This document shows positions 48,932-56,532 of a stretch of 64,000 nt of DNA, one piece after another. How positions within the stretch are numbered: position 1 is the first letter of the stretch; the number at the start of each line of letters is the position of its first letter. Under the pieces are notes generated by a model. It was not told the origin of the DNA, did not search any database, and was given only the letters and a program-made list of their open reading frames with translations. The position numbers were made by a program, and so were the translations under genes. The stretch covers positions 1,857,001 to 1,921,000 of the forward strand of contig NZ_PNCO02000001.1 of NCBI RefSeq assembly GCF_005886105.2, in the 5' to 3' direction. Origin of the DNA: Pseudoalteromonas galatheae. Its GTDB lineage: Bacteria; Pseudomonadota; Gammaproteobacteria; Enterobacterales; Alteromonadaceae.

Positions 48932-49396
48932 TTACCCGTGGTGTCGACGGATGTGCGTAACTAAGCCCGCTTGATTAAACTCAAGTGATACAATATTAGT
49001 TTTACTATACTCAATAGTTTTATCTAAATGAACAGGTTTTACTTTACCTGATTCGGTCATTTTTACAAAGACGACATTAGCACCAACCATTATCTCATTT
49101 ATTTCTATCGAACTATGGATGACTTTATCTTTTAGTTTATTAATCATATCCTCTCGGAGTTTAGATTTATCTTTATAAGTAAATTTAAATTTGACGTGTT
49201 CATCGATAAAGTCATCAGAAAGCAATGAGATATAGTTTTCTATCTCTTTAATTGTTGTATTAGGTTGTTGACGCGCGTTTTTTGCCGCTACAAATACTTT
49301 TGCTTTCTCAATTAGTTGCTCTGATGTGAAATTATCATTTGCACTACTAGAAAATGAAAAAAGAAAACAAAATAACACTAATATAAATTTATTCAC
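48932..49396 (-). CDS. Small secreted NTF2-like protein
   Basis: A protein of about 154 residues starting at a GTG preceded by AGGAAGGAAAA; an ATG at 49426 is in frame but gives a charged, unnatural N-terminus. The signal peptide is NKFILVLFCFLFSFSSSAND. The mature part (EQLIEKAKVFVAAKNARQQPN, then IENYISLLSDDFIDEHVKFKF and a C-terminal TNIVSLEFNQAGLVTHIRRHHG) has the layout of a SnoaL/NTF2-like domain. No catalytic residues can be assigned. It is AT-rich and lies inside the island between a solo REP sequence and an IS fragment, so acquisition by transfer is likely. Confidence 0.6.
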   Translation of the reverse strand: MNKFILVLFCFLFSFSSSANDNFTSEQLIEKAKVFVAAKNARQQPNTTIKEIENYISLLSDDFIDEHVKFKFTYKDKSKLREDMINKLKDKVIHSSIEINEIMVGANVVFVKMTESGKVKPVHLDKTIEYSKTNIVSLEFNQAGLVTHIRRHHG

Positions 49397-49419
49397 GGTT
49401 TTTTCCTTCCTGCTATGCC

Positions 49420-49555
49420 TAGACATAATGAATCCTATACGATGCTAGCCTCCGCTTCTTCGTGAGTTAGCTTAAAGCCAGTACCATACTTGGCTTGTCC
49501 AATAACTAAACAGTATAGGCTAACATGAATGAACAAACATAACATACTTTTCATT
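49420..49555 (+). mobile_element. Left-end fragment of the IS110/IS1111-family element
   Basis: This 136-bp piece matches (about 80% by eye) the left end of the complete element at 51527, from TAGACATAATGA through the hairpin arm GCTAGCCTCCGC and the first codons of the transposase (ending CATACTTTTCATT). It breaks off exactly where the transposase element begins with AACCAAATCGC. The rest of this IS copy is absent. Confidence 0.8.
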
Positions 49556-50218
49556 AACCAAATCGCTGACACCCACCACTAATTTGCATCCTCTAAATAT
49601 ACCGCCTAAGCTCTAATTCTGCACTCAAAGGATTGAGGAAAACAAACTATGGCTACTGCCCGTAAAAAGCAAATCAGTTTAACCGACACCAAATATTATC
49701 ACTGTATCTCCCGTTGTGTAAGGCGCGCGTTTCTGTGCGGTGAAGATAAATTTTCTGGAAAATCATACGAGCACCGCCGGGATTGGGTTGAAGAAAAGCT
49801 CTTGATGCTGGGCTCCGTGTTTTGTATTGATGTCTGTGCTTATGCCGTGATGAGTAATCACACCCACATTGTTTTATATGTTGATGATAAAAAGGCTAAG
49901 CGCCTGTCGGATAAAGCGATTGTGATGCGATGGCACAAGTTATTTAAAGGCAATTGGATAAGCCAAAAGTTTATTGAAGATGAGCCACTGAGTGAGTCGG
50001 AGCAATTGATACTAGATGAGCTGGTTGATAAGTACAGAGAAAGACTCGCTGATATTAGTTGGTTTATGCGGGTACTTAACGAAGACATCGCCCGCCGAGC
50101 AAATAAAGAAGATAATTGTACGGGCCGGTTTTGGGAAGGACGATTCAAATCCCAAGCACTATTGGATGAAGCTGCACTGGCTGCCTGCCTCGCTTACGTA
50201 GACCTAAACCCCATTAGT
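49556..50218 (+). mobile_element. RAYT-type element, copy A (3' truncated)
   Basis: Starts with AACCAAATCGCTGACACCC, then a 93-bp leader identical or nearly so to that of copy B, then the transposase gene. It ends inside codon 190 or so, precisely where the left end of copy B starts. Copies A and B differ at scattered positions, so the duplication is not brand new. Confidence 0.8.
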
Positions 50219-50245
50219 AACCAAATCGCTGACACCCACCACTAA
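49649..50245 (+). pseudogene. REP-associated tyrosine transposase, truncated copy
   Basis: The 198-residue frame matches the first 189 residues of the complete copy downstream (Y1/HUH transposase, Pfam Y1_Tnp type): YYHCISRCVRRAFLCGED, the HUH pair in SNHTHIVLY, and the helix NEDIARRANKEDNCTGRFWEGRFKSQALLDEAALAACLAYVDLNPI. After NPI it runs into the left end of copy B and ends with eight foreign residues. The C-terminal 130 residues are missing, so it is probably inactive, although the HUH core is nearly whole. Confidence 0.85.
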
Positions 50246-51494
50246 TTTGCATCCTCTAAATATACCGCCTAAGCTTTAATTCTGCACTCAAAGGATTGAG
50301 GAAAACAAACTATGGCAACTGCCCGTAAAAAGCAAATCAGTTTAACCGACACCAAATATTATCACTGTATCTCCCGCTGCGTAAGACGCGCGTTTCTGTG
50401 CGGTGAAGATAAATTTACGGGAAAATCATATGAACACCGCCGTGATTGGGTTGAAGAAAAGCTCTTGATGTTGGGGGATGTGTTTTGTATTGATGTCTGT
50501 GCTTATGCGGTGATGAGTAATCACACTCACATTGTTTTATATGTTGATGATAAAAAGGCTAAGCGTCTGTCGGATAAAGCAGTTGTGATACGGTGGTGCA
50601 AGTTGTTTAAAGGTAATTGGATAAGCCGTAAATTTACTGAAGGTGAGCCACTCAATGAGTCGGAGCAATTGATGCTAGATGAGCTGGTTGATAAGTACAG
50701 GGGAAGACTAGCGGATATTAGTTGGTTTATGCGAGTACTTAACGAAGACATCGCCCGCCGAGCAAATAAAGAAGATAATTGTACGGGCAGGTTTTGGGAA
50801 GGACGATTTAAATCCCAAGCATTGCTGGATGAAGCTGCACTGGCTGCCTGCCTCGCTTACGTAGACCTAAACCCAATTCGAGCCAAAATTGCCACAACGC
50901 CTGAAACCTCAGACTACACCAGCATCAAAAAACGCATCGACCATGCAAAACTGGGTAAACAACCAAAAAGCCTATTACGCTTTGCTGGCAGCCCACGAAA
51001 ACACATGCCTAAAGGCCTGCCTTTTGAGCTCAAGTCTTATATCGAATTGGTTGAACTCACAGGCCAATATATTCGCGCCGACAAGCGAGGCTATATTTTT
51101 GAGTCACAACCCATACTCACTCGACTAAATATCGAACCGGAGAACTGGATAAAACTCACTACGCAATTTTCACGGGTATTCCACGGTGCAGTTGGTCGAG
51201 AGCGAACAATAACCGCTTACTGTGAAACACTGCAAAAACGACGACGGACAAACCTAACAAACTGCGAGCGCTTGCTGGCTTAGTAAAACGAACACTATCA
51301 ATTCGAAAATCAATAACTGTTGTATTTACAGCGCTTTGCCATGCGCGATAACTCGGTTTTGATGTAGAGATACGCTTGGGCGCTAAAAATTGGTCTATAA
51401 CTAAACGTTTTTGACCAAAATTATTGGAGTGTTTACATGCTTTTTTACTTCCCCAGCTTGAATATCAATAGTGATGGGTGTCGCTTATTTTGGC
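50219..51494 (+). mobile_element. RAYT-type element, copy B (complete)
   Basis: The left end AACCAAATCGCTGACACCCACCAC is mirrored at the right end 51471-51494, which reads AGTGATGGGTGTCGCTTATTTTGG, the inverse of CCAAAATAAGCGACACCCATCACT. The element is therefore bounded by imperfect inverted repeats of about 24 bp. It contains a single transposase gene. Such REP-like ends plus a Y1 transposase are the hallmark of RAYT/REPtron systems; the almost IS-like unit is unusual. Confidence 0.75.
50312..51283 (+). CDS. REP-associated tyrosine transposase (RAYT), complete copy
   Basis: A 323-residue Y1/HUH transposase. The HUH metal-binding pair is in SNHTHIVLY (about residues 72-76). The helical segment with the conserved FWEGRFKSQALLD and AYVDLNPIRAKIA, found in all RAYTs, follows at about 165-200. 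A basic C-terminal extension of 120 residues (KKRIDHAKLGKQPKSLLRFAG onward) is typical of the larger RAYT groups. Single-copy RAYTs move or maintain REP palindromes; this one sits between REP-like inverted ends and next to a truncated duplicate. A TTGAGGA ribosome site precedes the ATG. Confidence 0.88.
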   Translation: MATARKKQISLTDTKYYHCISRCVRRAFLCGEDKFTGKSYEHRRDWVEEKLLMLGDVFCIDVCAYAVMSNHTHIVLYVDDKKAKRLSDKAVVIRWCKLFKGNWISRKFTEGEPLNESEQLMLDELVDKYRGRLADISWFMRVLNEDIARRANKEDNCTGRFWEGRFKSQALLDEAALAACLAYVDLNPIRAKIATTPETSDYTSIKKRIDHAKLGKQPKSLLRFAGSPRKHMPKGLPFELKSYIELVELTGQYIRADKRGYIFESQPILTRLNIEPENWIKLTTQFSRVFHGAVGRERTITAYCETLQKRRRTNLTNCERLLA

Positions 51495-51633
51495 TTATTT
51501 TCGCCATTCTCATATTTCACAGTGCATATAGACATAATGACTCCCACACGGTGCTAGCCTCCGCATTTTCGTGGGTTAGCTTAAAGCCAGAGCCATAATT
51601 AGTTTGTCAAATAACTAAATAGCAGAGGCTAGC

Positions 51634-52789
51634 ATGACTAAACATAACATACTTTTCATTGGCTTAGATACTCATAAAGAGTTCATTGAAGTTGCCTATA
51701 TTGAAGACAGTCGAGGCGCACAACCCATTCATTTCGGTCGTATTTCTTCAGCTAAAGTCACTATTAAAAAGTTTATCAGGCAATTTGAATCTAAATACCC
51801 TAACACTACGCTCCATTTCGTTTATGAAGCTGGTCCCTGTGGTTACTGGATTTACCGCTTAATTACTTCTCTTGGACATTGCTGTTACGTAGTTGCCCCA
51901 TCGCTTATTCCTAAAAAAACCTGGCGAGCGTATAAAAACTGACAAACGTGATGCACTTAAACTAGCTAAATTACTTAAGTCTGAAGACTTAACCCCTATT
52001 TATGTACCTGAGCCGGAAGATGAAGCTATTCGTGATTTATCTCATGCTCGAGAAGTTGCGATGAAAGATTTAAAAGATGCAAAGTACCAACTAAAAGCAA
52101 TGTTTCTTCGCAACAACATTAATTATGCTGGCACAGCAAACTGGTCTCTCAAACACTTACGTTGGCTCACAGAGCTGGTATTGCCACATCCTGCACAACA
52201 AATCGTTTTACAAGAGTTTATTCAAACCATAAACGAGCGAACTGCACGATTGGAGCGACTCGACAATGAGCTCTCTCATCATGTTTATCAATGGCGTTAC
52301 TACCCTGTAGTTAAAGCAATCCAAGCTATGCGCGGCGTTCGCTTACTCGTGGCCGCTGGTATTGTCTCTGAGCTTGGTGATTTAACCCGCTTCGACCATC
52401 CGCGAAAACTCATGAGTTATCTTGGGCTCGTTCCGAGTGAACACTCGAGTGGTGGTAAAAGGCATATTGGCGCAATTACTAAATGTGGCAATGGTCGTGC
52501 AAGGCGCTTATTAGTCGAAGGTGCTCACAGTTACCGTCATGCAGCCAACATATCGACTGAGTTACAAAAACGACAAGAAGGCTTACCAAAGCAACTTATT
52601 GATATTGCATGGAAAGCACAATTAAGGCTCTGTAAACGTTATAAAAAGCTTATAAATAAAGGCAAGCATTACAACCTCGTTGTCACCGCCATTGCCCGTG
52701 AAATGATTGCTTATATCTGGGCAATCGCAAAACAGGTTGTGCTCTCACCGGTAAATCCCAAATTAAGATTATCCAGAGTACCAGCTTAA
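51634..52789 (+). pseudogene. IS110-family transposase, split by a frameshift at an A7 run
   Basis: The first frame (102 residues) carries the RuvC-like DEDD domain start (FIGLDTHKEFIEVAY, YEAGPCGYWIYRL). The second frame carries KTDKRDALKLAKLL, a coiled coil, and the C-terminal Transposase_20 domain with MRGVRLLVAAGIVSELGDL and GLVPSEHSSGGKRH (serine nucleophile region). The protein VAPSLIPKK continues as PGERIKTDKRD only after a +1 shift at AAAAAAA, 51913-51919. Losing one A by replication, or by RNA polymerase slippage, would restore one protein of about 384 residues. It could thus be dead, slippage-rescued or a sequencing error. Confidence 0.8.
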
Positions 52790-53081
52790 AATGAACGAAT
52801 TAGAGTTAATGTATTGGGTCAAGCATCGGGTGTGGCACAACCACCGACGGCGTTAGGATGGCAATGCAGCTAACGCAGCATTGAACCACGAACATAGACT
52901 GAAAACAGGTGCCACGTCGAGTTAAGTAAGGTCTGCTCTGCTCATGAAAATGAGTAACCAACGAATACCAGCAAGAAAACCGACGAAATTACTTGCTTCA
53001 TCCTATGCATTAACTCTCTCTAATTCGAGTTAAGAAATTATGGCTTAAAGTTAGGCAAGGATCAGTGTGTTTAACTTGACA
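52790..53081 (+). ncRNA. Putative bridge/seeker RNA region of IS element 1
   Basis: The 292-bp noncoding segment between the transposase stop and the right subterminal repeat has no ORF but several GC-rich inverted stretches (for example GGCGTTAGGATGGCAATGCAGCTAACGC near 52848-52878). In the IS1111 group the guide RNA that pairs with target and donor is made from this right-end noncoding region. Presence of an RNA is inferred from position and family only; no secondary structure was computed. Confidence 0.45.
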
Positions 53082-53095
53082 GTGGGAGTCCTACC

Positions 53096-53218
53096 AACGC
53101 CCTGTTAAGGTGTGAACAACGCAATACCGAAGCCGCCGCATATCACCTTAAACACTAAACGCAACGCATAGTAAAAATGCCACGCGTTGCGAATCACTCT
53201 TAAACAGTTTGTTATGCC
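53096..53218 (-). other. attC site 1 (integron cassette recombination site, VCR-like)
   Basis: Read on the minus strand this 123-bp site starts GGCATAACAAACTGTTTAAGAG, begins at the stop codon of the HEPN-like gene, and ends CACCTTAACAGGGCGTT. The outer arms pair (CTGTTTAAGAGTGATTCGCAACGC with GCGTTGTTCACACCTTAACAG, with extrahelical bases), and R'' (TAAC) and R' (GGGCGTT) core boxes sit at the ends. Length and sequence resemble the Vibrio cholerae VCR class. It proves that the gene upstream is an integron cassette. Confidence 0.88.
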
Positions 53219-53973
53219 GTTTGAGTTTCGTTGATCGCCTTTTGCAATGCACCAGAAAATTCTTTGATTTCATCAATGGCATGGGTGAAGTCTTGAGCAC
53301 TTAGACTAATTGTACTGCCATCGATAGTTTTGCCATTCCTGTGAACAATATCGTGTCTTAACTTTGTTATTTTAACTACATTGCTAATATCTATATCTAG
53401 TTTACGATTTAAGACTTGCTCGTACATTTCCACGACGTTTGGGATGTTGTGATACAAAACATCACCAACATACTTTAATACTAAAGACCTTACATCTAGA
53501 TCAGTATCAGCTAAATCTGTTAGTTTTACGCTTTTTAATATTTTAAATTTGCGAAGAGTATTTTTTAAGCACTGTTCATCTTGCGATACAAGCGACTTTA
53601 AGGTGTCGCCCAAAAACGTCTCAAGTAAAGTGACGGCATATGCATAAGACATTTTAACCACTATGTTTGTATGAAGTACAAAAGCTATATTTTGACGATT
53701 GTTGAAGTTACTATCCGCCATAACTTTCAATGCATCGAGCTCATTGATAAACGATTGATGTATATCGGATGAACCGTTTTCTTTTAGCCATTTCAGCTCT
53801 GCCTGCCACTCAGCTTCTTCCCGCAAATGTTCTTGGTAGTTAGAGTATTCCTCTGCTAATTCTTGGTATTCTTCCGAATCTTCACCAAGCGAATCATCAC
53901 TCAATCTTTCCCTTATCCAATCGTCAATATATTTCTCTTGCATCTCGAACAAGTAATCTTTTATCGTGCTCAT
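53212..53973 (-). CDS. HEPN-like protein carried as an integron cassette
   Basis: A 253-residue soluble protein from the ATG at 53973 (the frame opens 22 residues earlier, but MSTIKDYLFEMQEKY is a natural start and sits about 37 bp after the cassette boundary). The first 80 residues are highly charged and helical, with many Glu/Asp; a helical domain follows. Near the end KLRHDIVHRNGKT contains R-x4-H (Arg206, His211), the catalytic motif of HEPN RNases. HEPN proteins are often toxins or defence effectors, and cassettes often carry these; no antitoxin ORF accompanies it. HEPN membership is a motif-based call of moderate certainty. Confidence 0.7.
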   Translation of the reverse strand: MSTIKDYLFEMQEKYIDDWIRERLSDDSLGEDSEEYQELAEEYSNYQEHLREEAEWQAELKWLKENGSSDIHQSFINELDALKVMADSNFNNRQNIAFVLHTNIVVKMSYAYAVTLLETFLGDTLKSLVSQDEQCLKNTLRKFKILKSVKLTDLADTDLDVRSLVLKYVGDVLYHNIPNVVEMYEQVLNRKLDIDISNVVKITKLRHDIVHRNGKTIDGSTISLSAQDFTHAIDEIKEFSGALQKAINETQTA

Positions 53974-54009
53974 CTCAAATACCTTTGTAGCCACGTCTCT
54001 TCTGCGGCT

Positions 54010-54100
54010 TAACGCCGCATTAAGGTGTGAGCAACGCAACCACGAAACCTAAGCTTACCACCGTAAACACCAAACCCAACGATGGAAAAACAATGATGGG
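54010..54100 (-). other. attC site 2, right half only, interrupted by IS element 2
   Basis: On the minus strand the segment ends GCAACGC... reading GTTGCTCACACCTTAATGCGGCGTTA, the L'-R' half of a VCR-like attC, and its middle (GGTGTTTACGGTGGTAAGC) parallels the middle of attC site 1. The other half (L''-R'') is missing because the IS1111-type element starts at about 54105. This is the boundary between the HEPN cassette and the formerly preceding cassette. Confidence 0.75.
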
Positions 54101-54178
54101 TGATGAGATGGACGCTCCCAAATCGGCGTCAATGCGCCAAACTGATAGTTGCAAACACAGTTATTAGGAGAGTCCATC

Positions 54179-55210
54179 ATGAATAACGTTAGCACGCTTT
54201 CAATTGATCTAGCAAAAAATGTATTCCAACTTTTATCGTTTGATAAGCAAGGTAATAAATGTTTTTCCAGAAGGTTAGATAGAGCAAAGCTCTTGCAAAC
54301 ATTGACCCAATTACCTGCTTGTAATGTTGTTATGGAATCATGCTCAACGTCTCATTATTGGGGGCGCTGCTGCTTACAAGCTGGGCACCAAGTTCAGCTT
54401 ATCCCTGCGCAACATGTTACCCCTTTTGTCCGTGGCAATAAAAACGATAAAAATGATTGTATGGCGATTTATGAAGCGAGCCTTCGACCTAACATTCGCT
54501 TTGTTCCTGTAAAAACAGAGCATCAACAAGCAATCCTAGCACTACATCGTTATCGGGAACGGCTCATACATAATCGAACTGCCTGCATCAACCAAACATG
54601 TGGTTTGTTACTTGAATTTGGCATCGTCATCAAGAAGAGCTTAAAGTCTTTTCGTGCAACCATTGCTGATCTGCTCAACCGTAATTTACATGGAGCTTTA
54701 AATCTACTCCTCAGAGACGTTTATGAAGAAATGCAAAAGTTAGACGCCAATATTAAAAATGTAGAGGCACAATTTAAGCAGTTTAATGAACAGAGCCAAG
54801 CTGCTCAAATTATCCAATCCATCCCCGGAATTGGGATTATCAACGCATCGGCATTGAGTGCCACAATAGATAAAGGGCAAGCATTTTCTAATAAAAAGGA
54901 GTTGGCTGTGTGGCTTGGGATCACACCACGTCAATATGCTTCGGGTGAAACCAAGAAGATGGGAGGGATCACCAAACGAGGTGATCGTTATCTAAGAAAA
55001 CAACTCATTCATGGTGCCCGTACAGTGGTCAATCATGCGCACAAAAAGCAGGATGATTTAAACAAATGGATCAACGCATTGGTAGAACGTCGCGGTAAAA
55101 ATAAAGCGGTGGTGGCCACGGCCCACCGATTGGCTCGCTTAATGTGGATATTGCTACAAAGAAATGAACCTTATAAAGCCCAATATACACAAAGTGAGGC
55201 GCAATCATGA
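54179..55210 (+). CDS. IS110-family (IS1111-group) transposase, intact
   Basis: A 343-residue transposase. The RuvC-like half starts STLSIDLAKNVFQLLSFDKQGNKCFSRRL (first Asp), continues with VVMESCSTSHYWGRC (Glu) and NDKNDCMAIYEA (Asp pair), a coiled-coil region follows, and the C-terminal half has SIPGIGIINASALSATIDKGQAFSNKKELAVWLGITPRQYASGETKKMGGITKRGDRYLRKQLIHGAR with the serine nucleophile region. The ATG at 54179 follows TTAGGAGAGTCC; the upstream ATG at 54149 adds residues of the IS end and is not favoured. It probably recombines using a guide RNA from the right-end noncoding segment. Confidence 0.9.
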   Translation: MNNVSTLSIDLAKNVFQLLSFDKQGNKCFSRRLDRAKLLQTLTQLPACNVVMESCSTSHYWGRCCLQAGHQVQLIPAQHVTPFVRGNKNDKNDCMAIYEASLRPNIRFVPVKTEHQQAILALHRYRERLIHNRTACINQTCGLLLEFGIVIKKSLKSFRATIADLLNRNLHGALNLLLRDVYEEMQKLDANIKNVEAQFKQFNEQSQAAQIIQSIPGIGIINASALSATIDKGQAFSNKKELAVWLGITPRQYASGETKKMGGITKRGDRYLRKQLIHGARTVVNHAHKKQDDLNKWINALVERRGKNKAVVATAHRLARLMWILLQRNEPYKAQYTQSEAQS

Positions 55211-55590
55211 CTCAAATTATGGCTATTAAGGAGCCCGGTCGTGACAAGGGCCTCGAGCCCGAGTGGGTGTTTATGAGCCCTTGATAGCCATATTCTCATT
55301 GCTGTAAACATAACGATGAACAAAAGGTCAAACCTACCTAGTTAAACCCGTTATAGGCAAGGCATTCAATGCCGCGTGGGTGTATTCTACTTTTTGGGTG
55401 GCTAGGTTCGAAACTCATTAGGGGCGCTGAAAGTCAGTTAAGCCCGAATATATGTCAGAGCAGCACCTTATTTAGGGTGACTCAAAGTGACTGTTTATCA
55501 ATACATACAAATAGTAAATGAGAGATAAATAAAAGAAGCAACAAGGCTGTTAAAACAACCTTGTTGGATGAGTATTACTTGACAGCAGCA
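55211..55590 (+). ncRNA. Putative bridge/seeker RNA region of IS element 2
   Basis: This 380-bp noncoding right end has inverted repeats such as GGGCCTCGAGCCC (near 55240) and a perfect 8-bp hairpin CAACAAGG/CCTTGTTG (about 55539-55566). No ORF is present. By analogy with characterised IS1111-group elements, the guide RNA should be encoded here and should contain short loops matching the attC-derived flanks. This was not tested. Confidence 0.45.
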
Positions 55591-55605
55591 GAGCGTCCAT
55601 ATATG

Positions 55606-55640
55606 TCATCAATGATTCACTTCATCAATGATTCACTTTG
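55606..55640 (-). other. attC site 3, left half, with a 16-bp tandem repeat
   Basis: Right after the stop of the lipoprotein gene, the minus strand reads GCCCTAACAAAGTGAATCA, a canonical attC start (R'' box). It then shows TCATCAATGATTCACT twice in tandem on the plus strand (55606-55621 and 55622-55637) before the end of IS element 2. The matching right half is not present nearby, and its arm does not pair with the half-site at 54010-54100, so a deletion or rearrangement has occurred. Confidence 0.6.
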
Positions 55641-56180
55641 TTAGGGCTCTATTTTAAAGGTAGCTAAAACCTGTTTGAAACCACCATTAACTTTTCCAAG
55701 GTCTTCTTTAGCCACCTGATTAGTCAAATATGCAACTTTTTCATGCGAAGGAAAAGAGTAAGACTCTGACACATGAGGTACATCAATATTAACAACCGAG
55801 ATATTAAATTCATATTTCAATCCATGAAACTCAGTTCCATTTATAGATGTCTTAACTTCTTTTATTTCATTATCACTATCTAGCTCCAATATACTGGGGA
55901 TTTCTTTAATGAGAGCTTCAACATCCAGCTCAACGAACTCTTTAAGTTCGAATGACTGCTCTGTAGGATATACTTCAATTTTAATGATTGCGTCTCCAGG
56001 AGACTCAACAAAAACAAACCTAACATCTTCGCTCACAAAGTCTTCAGTGACCTCCCAATTTGCAGGGTAAGAAAATGAAAGCCCATCTTTTTCGTATTTT
56101 AATTGGTTGTTCATATCAGCAGGTTTTTCTGAACATGCTGATATAAAAAATAATAAAACTAGTATATTTAGATACTTCAT
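55641..56180 (-). CDS. Lipoprotein carried as an integron cassette
   Basis: A 179-residue lipoprotein: MKYLNILVLLFFISACSEKP has Cys16 in a lipobox. The mature part, LKYEKDGLSFSYPANWEVTEDF... to the C-terminal GGFKQVLATFKIEP, is of the PsbP/DUF1795-like type (Mog1/PsbP fold, often seen in small lipoproteins and immunity-like proteins). It lies between attC site 4 upstream and attC half-site 3 downstream in the cassette orientation, with a short 5' leader, so it is a mobile cassette gene. The DNA is more AT-rich than the chromosome around it. The function is unknown. Confidence 0.75.
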   Translation of the reverse strand: MKYLNILVLLFFISACSEKPADMNNQLKYEKDGLSFSYPANWEVTEDFVSEDVRFVFVESPGDAIIKIEVYPTEQSFELKEFVELDVEALIKEIPSILELDSDNEIKEVKTSINGTEFHGLKYEFNISVVNIDVPHVSESYSFPSHEKVAYLTNQVAKEDLGKVNGGFKQVLATFKIEP

Positions 56181-56200
56181 AGTTGATTGAAACTTCTAGA

Positions 56201-56260
56201 GCCCTAACACTTTAGTATTTATGCGACACGCAGTTTGTGTTGCATAATCGCTTGTTGGAC
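56201..56260 (-). other. attC site 4 (60-bp type)
   Basis: On the minus strand GTCCAACAAGCG...TATGCAACAC, a loop, then GTGTCGCATAA...GTGTTAGGGC. The inner arms TTATGCAACAC/GTGTCGCATAA pair with one mismatch, and the outer core boxes are TCCAAC and GTTAGGG. The architecture matches the short attC type known from resistance cassettes. The gene it once served (further right) is no longer recognisable. Confidence 0.8.
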
Positions 56261-56532
56261 TGAGCTGCTACCTGCTCGGTGTGACAGAGTTGGTGTTGTT
56301 TATGCTATAGCTTACTTAGAAAAAATAGGCTTTTGGAGACTCTCACTTTCCTAGCTAGTGAATCAGTTTAGCTAGTGTTTGGTAAGCTTTCCCTGCATCG
56401 CTCAGCGCTTATTATGTCTTCATTACACCTAAATTTGGCTTAATAAGCAATTATATTTTTTACGCATTCAGAGGCCGCTAGCCTGAGCAATTAGATAGGT
56501 TAACTAATTGATTTTAATCAGCTATCGAGCTG
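56261..56532. other. Degraded noncoding segment
   Basis: About 270 bp with no ORF, promoter or repeat that I can name, between attC site 4 and the IS91 remnant. The cassette gene that should precede attC site 4 would have been here; it appears to be lost. Confidence 0.4.

Larger units (their letters stand above)
51527..53095 (+). mobile_element. IS110-family (IS1111-group) element 1
   Basis: Subterminal inverted repeats GACTCCCAC (51539-51547) and GTGGGAGTC (53082-53090) bracket a 1.5-kb unit with one IS110-type transposase gene (frameshifted) and noncoding ends of about 100 bp (left) and 290 bp (right). The left end contains a 9-bp inverted repeat GCTAGCCTC/GAGGCTAGC (51553-51633) ending at the transposase ATG. 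IS1111-group elements have such subterminal repeats and make no target duplication. The right end lies directly against attC site 1 at 53096. The outer ends are estimated to within about 10 bp. Confidence 0.8.
54105..55603 (+). mobile_element. IS110-family (IS1111-group) element 2
   Basis: Subterminal inverted repeats ATGGACGCTC (54108-54117) and GAGCGTCCAT (55591-55600) are perfect over 10 bp and bracket a 1.5-kb unit with an intact transposase gene and a 380-bp noncoding right end. No target duplication is evident. The left flank is a broken attC and the right flank is the start of another attC, so it lies inside the cassette array. It is a different element from element 1. Confidence 0.85.

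Noticed and set aside
48932..49396. NTF2-like gene considered as a third integron cassette
   Set aside because: No attC-like sequence follows its stop; the downstream DNA is a REP-like sequence instead.
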